Shown: piece after piece, positions 1-8,916 of the stretch | Position numbering within the stretch: the first letter of the stretch is position 1 | How the letters are laid out: every line of letters starts with the position of its first letter | DNA from: Marinilabiliales bacterium | GTDB taxonomy: Bacteria; Bacteroidota; Bacteroidia; Bacteroidales; ML635J-15 | Assembly (NCBI GenBank): GCA_002869385.1 | Contig: PKTB01000024.1 | Coordinates: forward strand, 623,990-687,989 | Length of the DNA stretch: 64,000 nucleotides | Reading direction: 5' to 3' | The notes under the pieces: model-generated | The model's input: the letters and a program-made list of their open reading frames with translations, nothing else | Told to the model about the DNA's origin: nothing | Databases searched by the model: none | Made by a program: the position numbers and the translations under genes

Positions 1-156
1 AAGCAGATTATTATTGTCATTGTATAAATCCCAAACTTCTGCATTGTACCCACCAATATGTAAACTATCAATCTCTCCAAGATCATCGGACCATTCCTGC
101 GAGTAAATAATTATTGAGAGAAACGATATTGCTATTATTATACTTAGTTTTTTCAT
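1..156 (-). CDS. Secreted protein, N-terminal part (3' end outside window)
   Basis: The frame opens with ATG at 154-156 and is still open at the window edge, giving 52 residues. It starts MKKLSIIIAISF and continues with a hydrophobic stretch ending in IIIYSQ, a typical Bacteroidota Sec signal peptide with Q after the cleavage site. The visible mature part is acidic and carries no family signature, so the function is unknown. It lies 55 bases downstream of the T9SS gene ending at 211 on the same strand, so it may be a further secreted protein of the same group. Confidence 0.6.
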   Translation of the reverse strand, partial: MKKLSIIIAISFLSIIIYSQEWSDDLGEIDSLHIGGYNAEVWDLYNDNNNLL

Positions 157-210
157 AATTTTTTTTAAATAACCGGGTAAGCATTTCTGCTACCCGGCAT
201 TTAATAATTT

Positions 211-903
211 CTATTGTGTTATTACCATCTTTTTATATTCAATGATCTTATCTTCTACCATAAATCCGTAATTGTAGATGCCCGGGGCCCAGTCATCAGA
301 AATAATTTTAAGGGTATTTTCTCCCTCATTCAAATCATAGATATCAATAAGTTTCCCATACATATCATTAACAATAACTCTACCTTGCATTCCTTCGGGC
401 AGGTAATAATTAACAAGGGTTTCTTTTGTAAACGGGTTCGGGAAATTATCCTCAATCCAGGCACCGGTTTCAGGAACAGTGAATTCTATATCCTTAACAA
501 GTGATGACATATTCCTGTTTTGCATCTCAACACATTCCGGCACTTCTATTCCATATAAGATGTATAATACGGACTGTGCATTTGCCGTAGTGTAATCGGG
601 CGGGCATTCGTATGCCTTTTCTCTTATAAAATCAAGTTGGGCACTGTCCATATCATAAATTGTTTTGCCTTGTTCATACAAAGATAACAAAATTTCGTGA
701 TACTCTATCCAGTCGGATGTTTCCTTATCCACAGGATCAATTGTATTAATGATCTGTTGAGCTTCGGTAAAATCACCTTCCGATATAAGATTTGCCACAT
801 ATGTCCTTGTAAAATAAGGATCATTTTCGGCAATAAGAATCTCGCTGATATAATCGGGCCTGTAATATGCACTGTCTGTTAATAGAATTAATATTCTGTT
901 CAC
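211..903 (-). CDS. C-terminal part of split T9SS beta-helix protein
   Basis: This piece opens with a GTG, but that is probably not a real start: the same frame runs upstream through RELL to a TAA at 916-918 and on into the 916-3024 piece. The first about 135 residues are helical and tetratricopeptide-like. Residues about 150-230 form a type A T9SS sorting domain: NFPNPF, then VIVNDMYGKLIDIY, GIYNYGF and a final KMVITQ. The domain would send the protein through the type IX system to the cell surface. Cut off from its signal peptide by the stop, this fragment could not be exported on its own. See 916-3024 and 3808-6135 for the rest. Confidence 0.7.
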   Translation of the reverse strand: MNRILILLTDSAYYRPDYISEILIAENDPYFTRTYVANLISEGDFTEAQQIINTIDPVDKETSDWIEYHEILLSLYEQGKTIYDMDSAQLDFIREKAYECPPDYTTANAQSVLYILYGIEVPECVEMQNRNMSSLVKDIEFTVPETGAWIEDNFPNPFTKETLVNYYLPEGMQGRVIVNDMYGKLIDIYDLNEGENTLKIISDDWAPGIYNYGFMVEDKIIEYKKMVITQ

Positions 904-915
904 AAGTAACTCCCT

Positions 916-3024
916 TTAGCGGCTCCAGTAGTTTATTTGCCTTTGTATTGCTGTTTCGGTTAAAGTATTCGGATTATATGCCTGTAAGGCGAGTAGCTGC
1001 CTGCTTATCCCTTCGGGTAAAGTCTCTGATCTTGCATAAAAATATGGTTCAACATTTTTGCTTACAGGCAAATTCATTTCCATTACATTTTTAAAATTAC
1101 CATGCGAAAGAGGATAATCTATGAGTAAGGCGATTATGACAGTATCTGACAGGGGCGAACTTGCAACGAGCTTGTTTTTTAACTGCCCATTGGGCATACC
1201 CTGTTCAATATCCGATAACAATTCGTATGTTATCCCGTTGTCCTTATTGTTCCCTGCCTGTTCGAGGTCATATTCCAGATTTTCGATCAGGTCCAGGATA
1301 TCGTGGCGTATGGGTATGATATCTTCCACAGGAGGCAGTTCAGTGTCGGGATCGTCATTGGTAAAAGGGATTATCCATGGGTCTGATACAACCGGGCATG
1401 CAATAGTATTTTCATCTTTATCAAAGCCCAGAGGCTGCATTGTTATTATATCACTGTCAGGATGCAATGTCGGAGTTGTCCGCACATCATTATGATGAAC
1501 ATAGTTGTATGTATTATTTGTACTTGTATACAAATATCTCGACTCTACAGATGGATTCATAGGATTGACTCCATCAAAAAATTCATTCCCTGCTCCCCAG
1601 GTCTGCTGAGGAGTACCTCCCGGGTAAAATCCCTGGTCACCCAGTGTTCCACTATTTCTGAAATTAACCGTGTACATTGATCCCGTAATATTATAACAAT
1701 TATTACATTTTAACCTAAGTCCGGAATTATCAGATGTTGTAAATATATTTTTATCACATTGAGTAAAATAATTACCTCTCCAATCATCATGAGCTTCAGA
1801 CTCACCTGCCCTGATATCGGATGTCTGAGGCCCGCTGGAGCTTACTCTAATTCCTGTGTTCAAACGCATGAAATCATTTTCCTGGATAATAAACCTGGAG
1901 GCTCCCAAAGTAAATATCCCGTAATTTGTTTCATCCTGAATTGTACCAGGTGTTCCGAAATAATTATCCCTGATACGGTCGAGTATTCCTCCCCTGATAT
2001 AAATATATGCACCATGCACTCCGGGCTGCCCCGGTATATTTGAGAAATAGTTTTCTTCTTCAATCCTGTGCGAATTGTTTACTGTATTTATAGTATTAAA
2101 TATCCTTATACCCCAAAATGCATTATCAAATGTTGATCCGGTAACAGCAAACCTGGAGTCGTAGGACTCAATACACATTTGTTTATTCTCAAATGTATTT
2201 TTATTCATTGTAACCATTAATCTTTGGTTTTGCATCCAGATTGCCTGAGGTGAACGTTGTTCCAGATTTGAACCTGCTGCCCATGGGTTTCTTGGATTTG
2301 CCATAAGAGGATTTCCGCTATACGATGTGGATGGGCCGTAAGAATCTGTATATGTACTTAGATATCCCGGGTCTAACAGTGTTGTACAAGTGAAAGTACA
2401 ATTTGCAACATCACTTGGATTGATATATTGTTCATTATTAACCGTACGGACAAACTTAATATCAGTTCCATTATTATTAAATGTAACCCCAGAAGCTTTA
2501 ATTATACCGCAACTTGATTCAGTATTAAATGGTACAAACATTGGATCCATATCAGGATTACAAACGTAATCTTCATTTCTTTTACCAAGTAATACTCCAA
2601 TATGTGCATTTTCAATAATGTTATCACTATCTGTAAAAACAACTCTACCTTGACCATTTTCAGGCATACCGAATTTTCCCCAAACTTCAATTCCTTGCCA
2701 CATAGCTCCTGGCCCATGACAAGACTGATCACGATGAGATGACATTTTTGTCGCAAAAACGATAAGTTCTCCACCATCATGTACTGTAATTCCACCTTGT
2801 GTCCCAAAAACAAGGTCGCATTTGTATAATGTTAATGAATGTCCCGATGGAACAATAATTTGTCCTCTGATATCTAAAACCTGATCTTCCCATAGTTCAC
2901 TGGTTTCTGTCACAACATAATCCTCAAAAAATCCCGGTGACCACTCTTGCTCTATACAAAAACATCTTTTAGGATACACATATAATGTTTTACTTGTTGT
3001 ACTTACACATTCCTCTCGACTCAC
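916..3024 (-). CDS. Middle part of split T9SS protein: parallel beta-helix domain
   Basis: The 702 codons are open from a GTG at 3022-3024 to TAA at 916-918. Residues about 40-480 contain many short N-rich and G-rich strands (for example GVTFNNNG, NTFENKQMC, FRNSGTLGDQG) as expected for a right-handed parallel beta-helix with a NosD-like repeat pattern. The last about 130 residues are helical. No signal peptide is present, and the frame continues upstream without a break in register through a TGA at 3094-3096, so the GTG is an artefact of the break. Both ends are in-frame stops, and the C-terminal sorting domain is in the 211-903 piece. Role: presumably a surface adhesin or carbohydrate-binding protein; the substrate is unknown. 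Confidence 0.65.
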   Translation of the reverse strand: MSREECVSTTSKTLYVYPKRCFCIEQEWSPGFFEDYVVTETSELWEDQVLDIRGQIIVPSGHSLTLYKCDLVFGTQGGITVHDGGELIVFATKMSSHRDQSCHGPGAMWQGIEVWGKFGMPENGQGRVVFTDSDNIIENAHIGVLLGKRNEDYVCNPDMDPMFVPFNTESSCGIIKASGVTFNNNGTDIKFVRTVNNEQYINPSDVANCTFTCTTLLDPGYLSTYTDSYGPSTSYSGNPLMANPRNPWAAGSNLEQRSPQAIWMQNQRLMVTMNKNTFENKQMCIESYDSRFAVTGSTFDNAFWGIRIFNTINTVNNSHRIEEENYFSNIPGQPGVHGAYIYIRGGILDRIRDNYFGTPGTIQDETNYGIFTLGASRFIIQENDFMRLNTGIRVSSSGPQTSDIRAGESEAHDDWRGNYFTQCDKNIFTTSDNSGLRLKCNNCYNITGSMYTVNFRNSGTLGDQGFYPGGTPQQTWGAGNEFFDGVNPMNPSVESRYLYTSTNNTYNYVHHNDVRTTPTLHPDSDIITMQPLGFDKDENTIACPVVSDPWIIPFTNDDPDTELPPVEDIIPIRHDILDLIENLEYDLEQAGNNKDNGITYELLSDIEQGMPNGQLKNKLVASSPLSDTVIIALLIDYPLSHGNFKNVMEMNLPVSKNVEPYFYARSETLPEGISRQLLALQAYNPNTLTETAIQRQINYWSR

Positions 3025-3807
3025 AATTATTGAAGCACAATAATATCCATAATATTCATAATCTACCAGTACCTGTGGTTCAGTTGAGGTTGTTCAATTG
3101 CCTAAATCCCATTCATATGTATAATTTTCCCAATCAGAATTTATTTCGTCTAAAACGAGCTGAGGGTCAAAATACGAGTTTCCTATTATATCTAAATTTA
3201 AGCATGGTTCAGTAACATGAAATTCAGCTGAAGTATTATAATTTTCAACTATCCCAATTGTTTCGCCGCTACAAGTATTTTCAGCTGTTACTGTTACAGT
3301 ATATTCACCCGGCTCCAGATTCTCAATAGTTTGTGTTATTTCACCATTTGACCAAAGATATGTAAATGGCCCGTCAAGATTATCAACATTTACTGTTAAA
3401 ACACCTGAGGCGTCTCCATTACAAACATAATCTCCTGCAATTTCAGGAATAGGGCTTGTACTTGCATCAATTATAAATTCATCTGTAATCTGACAATCAA
3501 ATTCATCTGTAACAGTTAAATAATATGTTCCCGGAGCTAAATTATTTATATCGGGTGAGTCAGGTAAAGATCCGCTCCAATTATATATATATGGTATTTC
3601 ACCCCCTGTAACATTAACAGAAATCGATCCATTATTAGAATTATCACATGAATTTGTTACAATACTTGATTGTAATTCAATATTACTCTCTGGTACAAAG
3701 ATTGACGATTCTGCAGTACAATTGTTCTCATCAGTTACAGTAACAGTATATGTCCCTTCTTCATTAATAAAGATTGTTTGGCCGGTTCCATCATCACCCC
3801 AGTTATA
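3025..3807 (-). pseudogene. Connecting segment of the split T9SS protein (SprB/PKD-like repeats)
   Basis: There is no usable start, but this stretch is open in the frame shared by 916-3024 and 3808-6135, apart from a TGA at 3094-3096. Translation gives two or three SprB/PKD-like units with cores such as YNWGDDGTGQ, GTYTVTVTDENNC, YIYNWSGSLPD and YLWSNGEITQTIENLEPG, then a PKD-like strand YEWDLGN, the TGA, and TTSTEPQVLVDY. The uninterrupted domain logic across both stops shows that all pieces between 211 and 6135 are one gene of 1974 codons. Confidence 0.75.
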
Positions 3808-6135
3808 TTAAATCCCTCCATTTGCTGTCAGAGATGTTTCCTGCCCGTTACAAACAGGGTTGCTGTCAAAAGAAACCTCAGGATTGTAATAAACAGTTAA
3901 ATAACCTGAAGCTGTTGCTGAACATTGAATTTCTCCGTAGTCGAATGTTACTGTTACGGTATAATCTCCTTGCATATTTGCCTGTATAATGCTCAATTCC
4001 CATTCATTACTGTCCGGTCCATAACCATTTGGCCCTTCCCATTCATACGAATCTGTTGCTGTTGTTATTTCAGCAGAAGTGCTAAAAACGACATCATCAT
4101 CACCGATGCATGCATACTTATCTGTTACATTCGGATTTGGTAATTCGAAAACGGTAATTGTTATTTCATCAGTTGCCGGGCAGGGCCCATCAAGAGTATA
4201 AGTTATAATGTGTTGCCCGGCACCTGCAAGAGCAGGGTTAAAAATACCGTTAGGGGTTACACCATTGCCAGACCATGTTCCACCGGGAGTGACCGCACTT
4301 AAATAATCAGGCTGGTCATTTAAACAAAAAGGTTCATGTTGAAGAATTGTTGGATCTGAAGTTTCTAATATAGTTATATAAACCCTACGTAAATGGCATA
4401 ATTCGTATTCAGCATTAAGTATATAAGTGCCAGGATTATGTTGGCTTGGATCAAACTCTATGATTTGACCATAAGTAGGGTCATCAGTTAAAGTAAAATT
4501 ACAATCATCATCTATTTGTGGTTCATTACAATAATAATTATTATCAACTACATCTCCATCTTCCCATTCTTGATCCCAAATTGTACAGTCTCCACACCAC
4601 CAACTTGCAAAATGTGGTGCTAGCGGATTGTCGTCATAAATAAAAAATGGTTCATCATTCTGACAAATAAAATAATGCTCAGCTGTTGCTGTTCCAATAG
4701 TTGGCTCAGGTGGCGACCATTCTATTTCTCCAACATATGCTCCATGTGATAAATCAATATCTACAGTAATTTCAGGGCTTACACAATCTCTATCAAAATT
4801 AAAGCTATACGGCCCTGCCCAATAACTTAATTCAGTTCCACAGTTTGCATTAATATAAAATTCATACTCTGTATTTTCATCAAGTCCGGAAACTGTTACA
4901 GAATTATCTGTAGTTTGTATATAATTTACCATCCAGTTATCATCCAGAGGGTTTAGATCTTCAATACCAACAGCAACATTATAAGTTACTCCGCCCGGGC
5001 CATCCCATGACAAGGTGTGACTGGTTGATATTCCTTCGGTTGAGCTTAAATTTGTTGGTTTTGTACAGGTAGATGAAACCAGTATTGCATCACTAAACTC
5101 AGATGTATTGCCATATTCATCTGTTGCAGTTGCAATCAAATGATCATAGCTTGTTGTTACACTTAATGACCAGTCTCCGTTTTCATCTGTTTGAACTGTT
5201 CCGAGATATTCATTTGAATTTTCATTTCCGGTACTTCCGAAAACTTCAATAATATCGCCGATTTCTCCGATCCCGTTTATTGTTCCTTCCTCATAACTAA
5301 AGATTATCGGGGATTTTTTGGAATTGTTTGAGCCATTTTCATACAATAAACCCATTGTATTGTCATGAATTAAATCTCCTGAGATTTTAATTCTTTGTGC
5401 ATTACTTAAATAGATCCCGGTGTAACAATCATAAATCTCATTATTCTCATTTTCATTTGTTCCACCGACATAACAAAAGTCAGAATCAAATATTGCAATC
5501 CCGTAGTTATATGGCCCGGGAGTAGGATTACCTTCTACTGATGCATTTAATATATTGTTCATTATTGATACATTATTGCATCCCATTAGGCGTATCCTGT
5601 TAAAACCAAGCTTACTGACATTGTAATTTGCATTTGGTAGGCTTATGATATTTGAAGATATCGTTGCATTAATACAATTATATAAAACCACTCCTGCAGA
5701 TGTGAATCGATTCATCCTGAAACCGCTTATTTCAATTCCATCAACATTATATGCATAAAATGCCGTTGCAATATTGTTCTGGCCGTCGATAATTATTGCA
5801 GGTTCGTTCTCAATATATCCTGGCTGACTTGTACCATCAATACTTACACTGTTTGTAATCTGAGGAAAATAGTATCCAATATTTATTGTATGTGGCCCCT
5901 GATCAGGAATATTAAAAACGATCTCACACGAACCTTCGGTATCATTTGATTTTCTTATCGCCCATTGTAGCGTTCCGTACATTTCGGATGAACAAAGTGC
6001 ATCATCGAAATCATAAGGATATACATAAGGATCAGGATCTGTTGTTTTTGTAACTGTGTAAACAGTTTGTGCATTACTGTAAAAGCTTGCCAAGCCAAAA
6101 ATAATGCTTAATAAAATATATCGTAAGTTTTTCAT
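3808..6135 (-). CDS. N-terminal part of split T9SS beta-helix/FN3/PKD protein
   Basis: ATG at 6133-6135 starts a signal peptide (MKNLRYILLSIIFGLASF, cleavage near NAQ). Residues about 30-270 form a parallel beta-helix of the CSLREAI-like type (GTLQWAIRKSN, then many short N-rich strands). An Ig-like unit (about 275-350) and a fibronectin III domain (about 355-445, SLSWDGPGGVTYNVAV) follow, then beta-sandwich domains including the SprB/Ig-like GGTWSGNGVTPNGIFNP. The frame meets TAA at 3808-3810 after ANGGI and then continues as YNWGDD. Known family members are large secreted surface proteins with a T9SS tail, and here that tail is at 211-450. It lies 17 bases from the small secreted protein upstream. 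Confidence 0.7.
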   Translation of the reverse strand: MKNLRYILLSIIFGLASFYSNAQTVYTVTKTTDPDPYVYPYDFDDALCSSEMYGTLQWAIRKSNDTEGSCEIVFNIPDQGPHTINIGYYFPQITNSVSIDGTSQPGYIENEPAIIIDGQNNIATAFYAYNVDGIEISGFRMNRFTSAGVVLYNCINATISSNIISLPNANYNVSKLGFNRIRLMGCNNVSIMNNILNASVEGNPTPGPYNYGIAIFDSDFCYVGGTNENENNEIYDCYTGIYLSNAQRIKISGDLIHDNTMGLLYENGSNNSKKSPIIFSYEEGTINGIGEIGDIIEVFGSTGNENSNEYLGTVQTDENGDWSLSVTTSYDHLIATATDEYGNTSEFSDAILVSSTCTKPTNLSSTEGISTSHTLSWDGPGGVTYNVAVGIEDLNPLDDNWMVNYIQTTDNSVTVSGLDENTEYEFYINANCGTELSYWAGPYSFNFDRDCVSPEITVDIDLSHGAYVGEIEWSPPEPTIGTATAEHYFICQNDEPFFIYDDNPLAPHFASWWCGDCTIWDQEWEDGDVVDNNYYCNEPQIDDDCNFTLTDDPTYGQIIEFDPSQHNPGTYILNAEYELCHLRRVYITILETSDPTILQHEPFCLNDQPDYLSAVTPGGTWSGNGVTPNGIFNPALAGAGQHIITYTLDGPCPATDEITITVFELPNPNVTDKYACIGDDDVVFSTSAEITTATDSYEWEGPNGYGPDSNEWELSIIQANMQGDYTVTVTFDYGEIQCSATASGYLTVYYNPEVSFDSNPVCNGQETSLTANGGI

Positions 6136-6152
6136 TTGTCCGGATTTTGAGA

Positions 6153-6575
6153 TTATTTAATGAAATATAATTTATTACTCGATTCGCCATTAATATCCCC
6201 GATATATAACGTTATGTAACTATAAGCGGATTCCTGGCTTTGTGTTAATTCAACACTTAAACTTGTATCATACCCGACTATTAATTGTTCTACCCCTCCA
6301 TAAGAAACATAATATTTGCCTCCCTGCTCAATAATTGATGCATCAATAGTCAAAACATCTCCTAAATCCTGAGCCGTTCCAAACTGCAAATGCAAAACAG
6401 ATGCATCTGCCTGGTTATTCATTTTAAACATCACTTCCAGTTGATTATTCATACTGGTAGAGTCAATACCTGTAATAGGTTGAACATAAATGTCCTTAAT
6501 TTGTACACTTGATTGTGCTGCCATATATCCTCCTATCAGGAGAAAAATAGCCAAAATAAATAGTTTTGGTTTCAT
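6153..6575 (-). CDS. Small secreted protein of unknown function
   Basis: A 140-residue protein. MKPKLFILAIFLLIGGYMAAQS is a clear Sec signal peptide with A-A-Q at the cleavage site. The mature part is about 118 residues of predicted beta strands (VQIKDIYVQPI, VMFKMNNQ, KYYVSYGG, YITLYIGD) ending KLYFIK. No cysteine or catalytic motif stands out and I do not recognise a family. It lies just upstream of, and is probably co-transcribed with, the large T9SS gene at 211-6135, so it may be an accessory surface or periplasmic protein. Confidence 0.65.
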   Translation of the reverse strand: MKPKLFILAIFLLIGGYMAAQSSVQIKDIYVQPITGIDSTSMNNQLEVMFKMNNQADASVLHLQFGTAQDLGDVLTIDASIIEQGGKYYVSYGGVEQLIVGYDTSLSVELTQSQESAYSYITLYIGDINGESSNKLYFIK

Positions 6576-7078
6576 AGTAAGATATTATTTAATTTGCTTT
6601 TCAATGCATTATAAATGTTGCTTTAAATTTAACATAAAGTATTCAATAGTGTATAAGAATGCAAATTGAAGTTTTTAACATCTGTTAAATGTTTTAGTTA
6701 ATAACTCATACAAAATGATTGATTTTACTGTCAAACAGCATTCTTTTTTATCTCACAAAGAAATGACGAATGCAATTAGTTATGTAATAAAATATAGAAG
6801 ATAATCTTTATGAAATCTTTATGTTTACTGAATATTGTTAAAAATTCAAGTAGTTTATGAATACCAAATTTATTAAGATTTTCTCAAAAATGTTAATCAT
6901 GCCAAAACAGAAAAATACTTCAAGTTGATGCTGTTAATAACTTTTAAATTCTATCTAAAAGTTAACATTCTTTTAATATTAAGTGTATTATTTGTCAATA
7001 TTTCGATGGGATAATCAAATAAATTCTATTTAAATTTATGATTTGCACATATATTAGCAGTCAGAAAGTTTGAGATAC
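6576..7078. other. Gene-free AT-rich interval
   Basis: About 500 bases with no open frame, tRNA or clear repeat. It separates the T9SS genes (transcribed away to the left) from the terminator of the oxidoreductase gene. It should hold the promoter for the gene starting at 6575, but I see no perfect TAnnTTTG box. Confidence 0.5.
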
Positions 7079-7110
7079 AAAAAAAGCTGTCAATTATTAC
7101 AGCTTTTTTT
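7079..7110 (-). terminator. Rho-independent terminator after the FAD oxidoreductase
   Basis: Arms AAAAAAAGCTGT (7079-7090) and ACAGCTTTTTTT (7099-7110) enclose an 8-base loop and give a U-tract on either strand. It begins 7 bases past the stop of the oxidoreductase frame. Confidence 0.8.
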
Positions 7111-7116
7111 TATTTT

Positions 7117-8862
7117 TTATTTGAAAGCAGCTTCATATAATCCCGGTCCATCTAGAGATAGGTCGTCAAAGTATGATGGCACTTCTTTTCCGGTTAATTT
7201 ATCAACATAAAGCTTCGCAAGATATTGACTTAGCATAAATCCGTGTCCACGTAAACCAATCATCAGTCCTTTATCAGCATCAACTATATACCTTGGCTCA
7301 ACATAGTATCCCGACCAAACAGCCTGGAATCCCACACTGGACAATTGAGGAATCCAATCAACAAAAATCTCCGAAACTATCTCCATGAAATCTTTACTGT
7401 TAATTCTCAGGTCTTTATCTGTTTCCATAGGATCAACAGCAGGAGAAGCACATCCAATAATCTGCCCAGTTTCTGCTAATTGCTGACCGTAAACAGCTGA
7501 AAATCCTTTATATTTTCTTCTATCGATAAGCATATCCAATGTGCTATTATCTTTTCCAAGCATAGGAAGACGTCTGGTAATAAATGCCTGATGTTTTACC
7601 GGATATAAACCTGTTTCAATCCCAAGTTTTTTAGCGAACTTATCGGCTTGAGGTCCCAAAGCATTAACAAAATGTTCTGTTTCGTATTCAACATATTCGC
7701 CGGTATGAAGTTTAACCAAAGCAACAGTATTACTACCTTCCTTAAAAAGATCAATAAGTTCGCAATCTTCGAGGATTTCTCCACCATTTTTTAATCCAAT
7801 CTTTCTAATTAAATCAATTGTTCTACCGGGTGTTGCTTGCCAACAGTCGTGTGTTATCAATGCAGCATTATATGTATTTAAATTTGGATTAAAGTATGGA
7901 GATATTTCCTTAACAAAATTATTCTTTTCAACCAAATATGCATCAGACCATGCTCTTGAGGCATCAAGTGCTTTGTATGTTTCTTCATCATGAGCAAAGG
8001 ATATATATCTGATAGCTTTATAATCGATATTTGCAATTTTCTGAAGATCTTCAAATATTTCACGATTTTTTAATGCGATATCAGCTAATGCCGGTAATGA
8101 AAATGCCGGGCGTCCACCTGCAATATTTCTCCAGGATGCTCCTCTGTCTTTATTTATCAATACAGGTTTTAAACCTGCCTCAGCCATATATCTAAAAACA
8201 GAACAGCCGGCCATACCTCCACCAGCGATTAGTGATTGTACTTTAATTCGTTTATTTTTAATCTTTTTAGTATTTGTATATACTCTTTCTGAGGTATGGG
8301 GTAATAATTCTCCCATTGAAACCTGATTTGAAAGAGGTGCTCTAGGAGTCGCATCTCCGACAATTTCAATATTATATGGCCCTATAGTTTGCTTAAGCCT
8401 TTTGATACACCTTTTACCTCTACACGCTCCCATTCCCAATCGGGTTGTGTGTTTTATTTCATCAATAGATATAAACTTTCTGTCGCCTATTACATTAAGA
8501 ATTTCGTCAAGTTTAACATCATCACAATGGCATATATACGTTTCTGAAGGATGTTTCTCAGTAGATTTACTAATTTTAACCTGTTCCGGAAATTTGTCTT
8601 TAATAATAAATCCTCTTGCTTTTGTAAGTTCTTCACCTGAAATATCAAGTGCTTTTACACGAGCAACATTTGTTTTATTAGGTTTTAAGAGTATCTTTTC
8701 AATTACCCCTTCGCCAACTTTTTTCCCATTATTATCTACTAAAAACACTTCATCACCTTGATTTGCTTCATATTCAATAGGTAAGAATATCCAATTCTTT
8801 TTCTCACTATATCCAAAAATTGCAAGTCCGGGACATTGATATACACAGTCCATACATCCCAC
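7117..8862 (-). CDS. C-terminal part of split FAD/Fe-S oxidoreductase (ferredoxin, BFD and DAO domains)
   Basis: 581 codons from a GTG inside the ferredoxin motif. The frame continues upstream for 18 codons to TGA at 8917-8919 and then into 8917-10347, so this is the second half of one 1076-codon protein. Order: end of a 4Fe-4S ferredoxin cluster (GCMDCVYQCPG); about 70 residues of beta-rich linker; a BFD-like [2Fe-2S] domain at about 105-165 (CHCDD, then GMGACRGKRC); and a D-amino-acid-oxidase-type FAD domain from about 205 with the dinucleotide motif IAGGGMAGCS and a C-terminal GLRGHGFMLS. The layout resembles HcnABC, opine oxidase or archaeal proline dehydrogenase subunits fused into one chain. 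The substrate cannot be named from sequence; an amino acid or imino acid is the likeliest class. Confidence 0.75.
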   Translation of the reverse strand: MGCMDCVYQCPGLAIFGYSEKKNWIFLPIEYEANQGDEVFLVDNNGKKVGEGVIEKILLKPNKTNVARVKALDISGEELTKARGFIIKDKFPEQVKISKSTEKHPSETYICHCDDVKLDEILNVIGDRKFISIDEIKHTTRLGMGACRGKRCIKRLKQTIGPYNIEIVGDATPRAPLSNQVSMGELLPHTSERVYTNTKKIKNKRIKVQSLIAGGGMAGCSVFRYMAEAGLKPVLINKDRGASWRNIAGGRPAFSLPALADIALKNREIFEDLQKIANIDYKAIRYISFAHDEETYKALDASRAWSDAYLVEKNNFVKEISPYFNPNLNTYNAALITHDCWQATPGRTIDLIRKIGLKNGGEILEDCELIDLFKEGSNTVALVKLHTGEYVEYETEHFVNALGPQADKFAKKLGIETGLYPVKHQAFITRRLPMLGKDNSTLDMLIDRRKYKGFSAVYGQQLAETGQIIGCASPAVDPMETDKDLRINSKDFMEIVSEIFVDWIPQLSSVGFQAVWSGYYVEPRYIVDADKGLMIGLRGHGFMLSQYLAKLYVDKLTGKEVPSYFDDLSLDGPGLYEAAFK

Positions 8863-8916
8863 ACATTTCTCAAAATCAATTTGAGGAACTGTACTAGTTG
8901 ATGTTTTTGTAATTGC

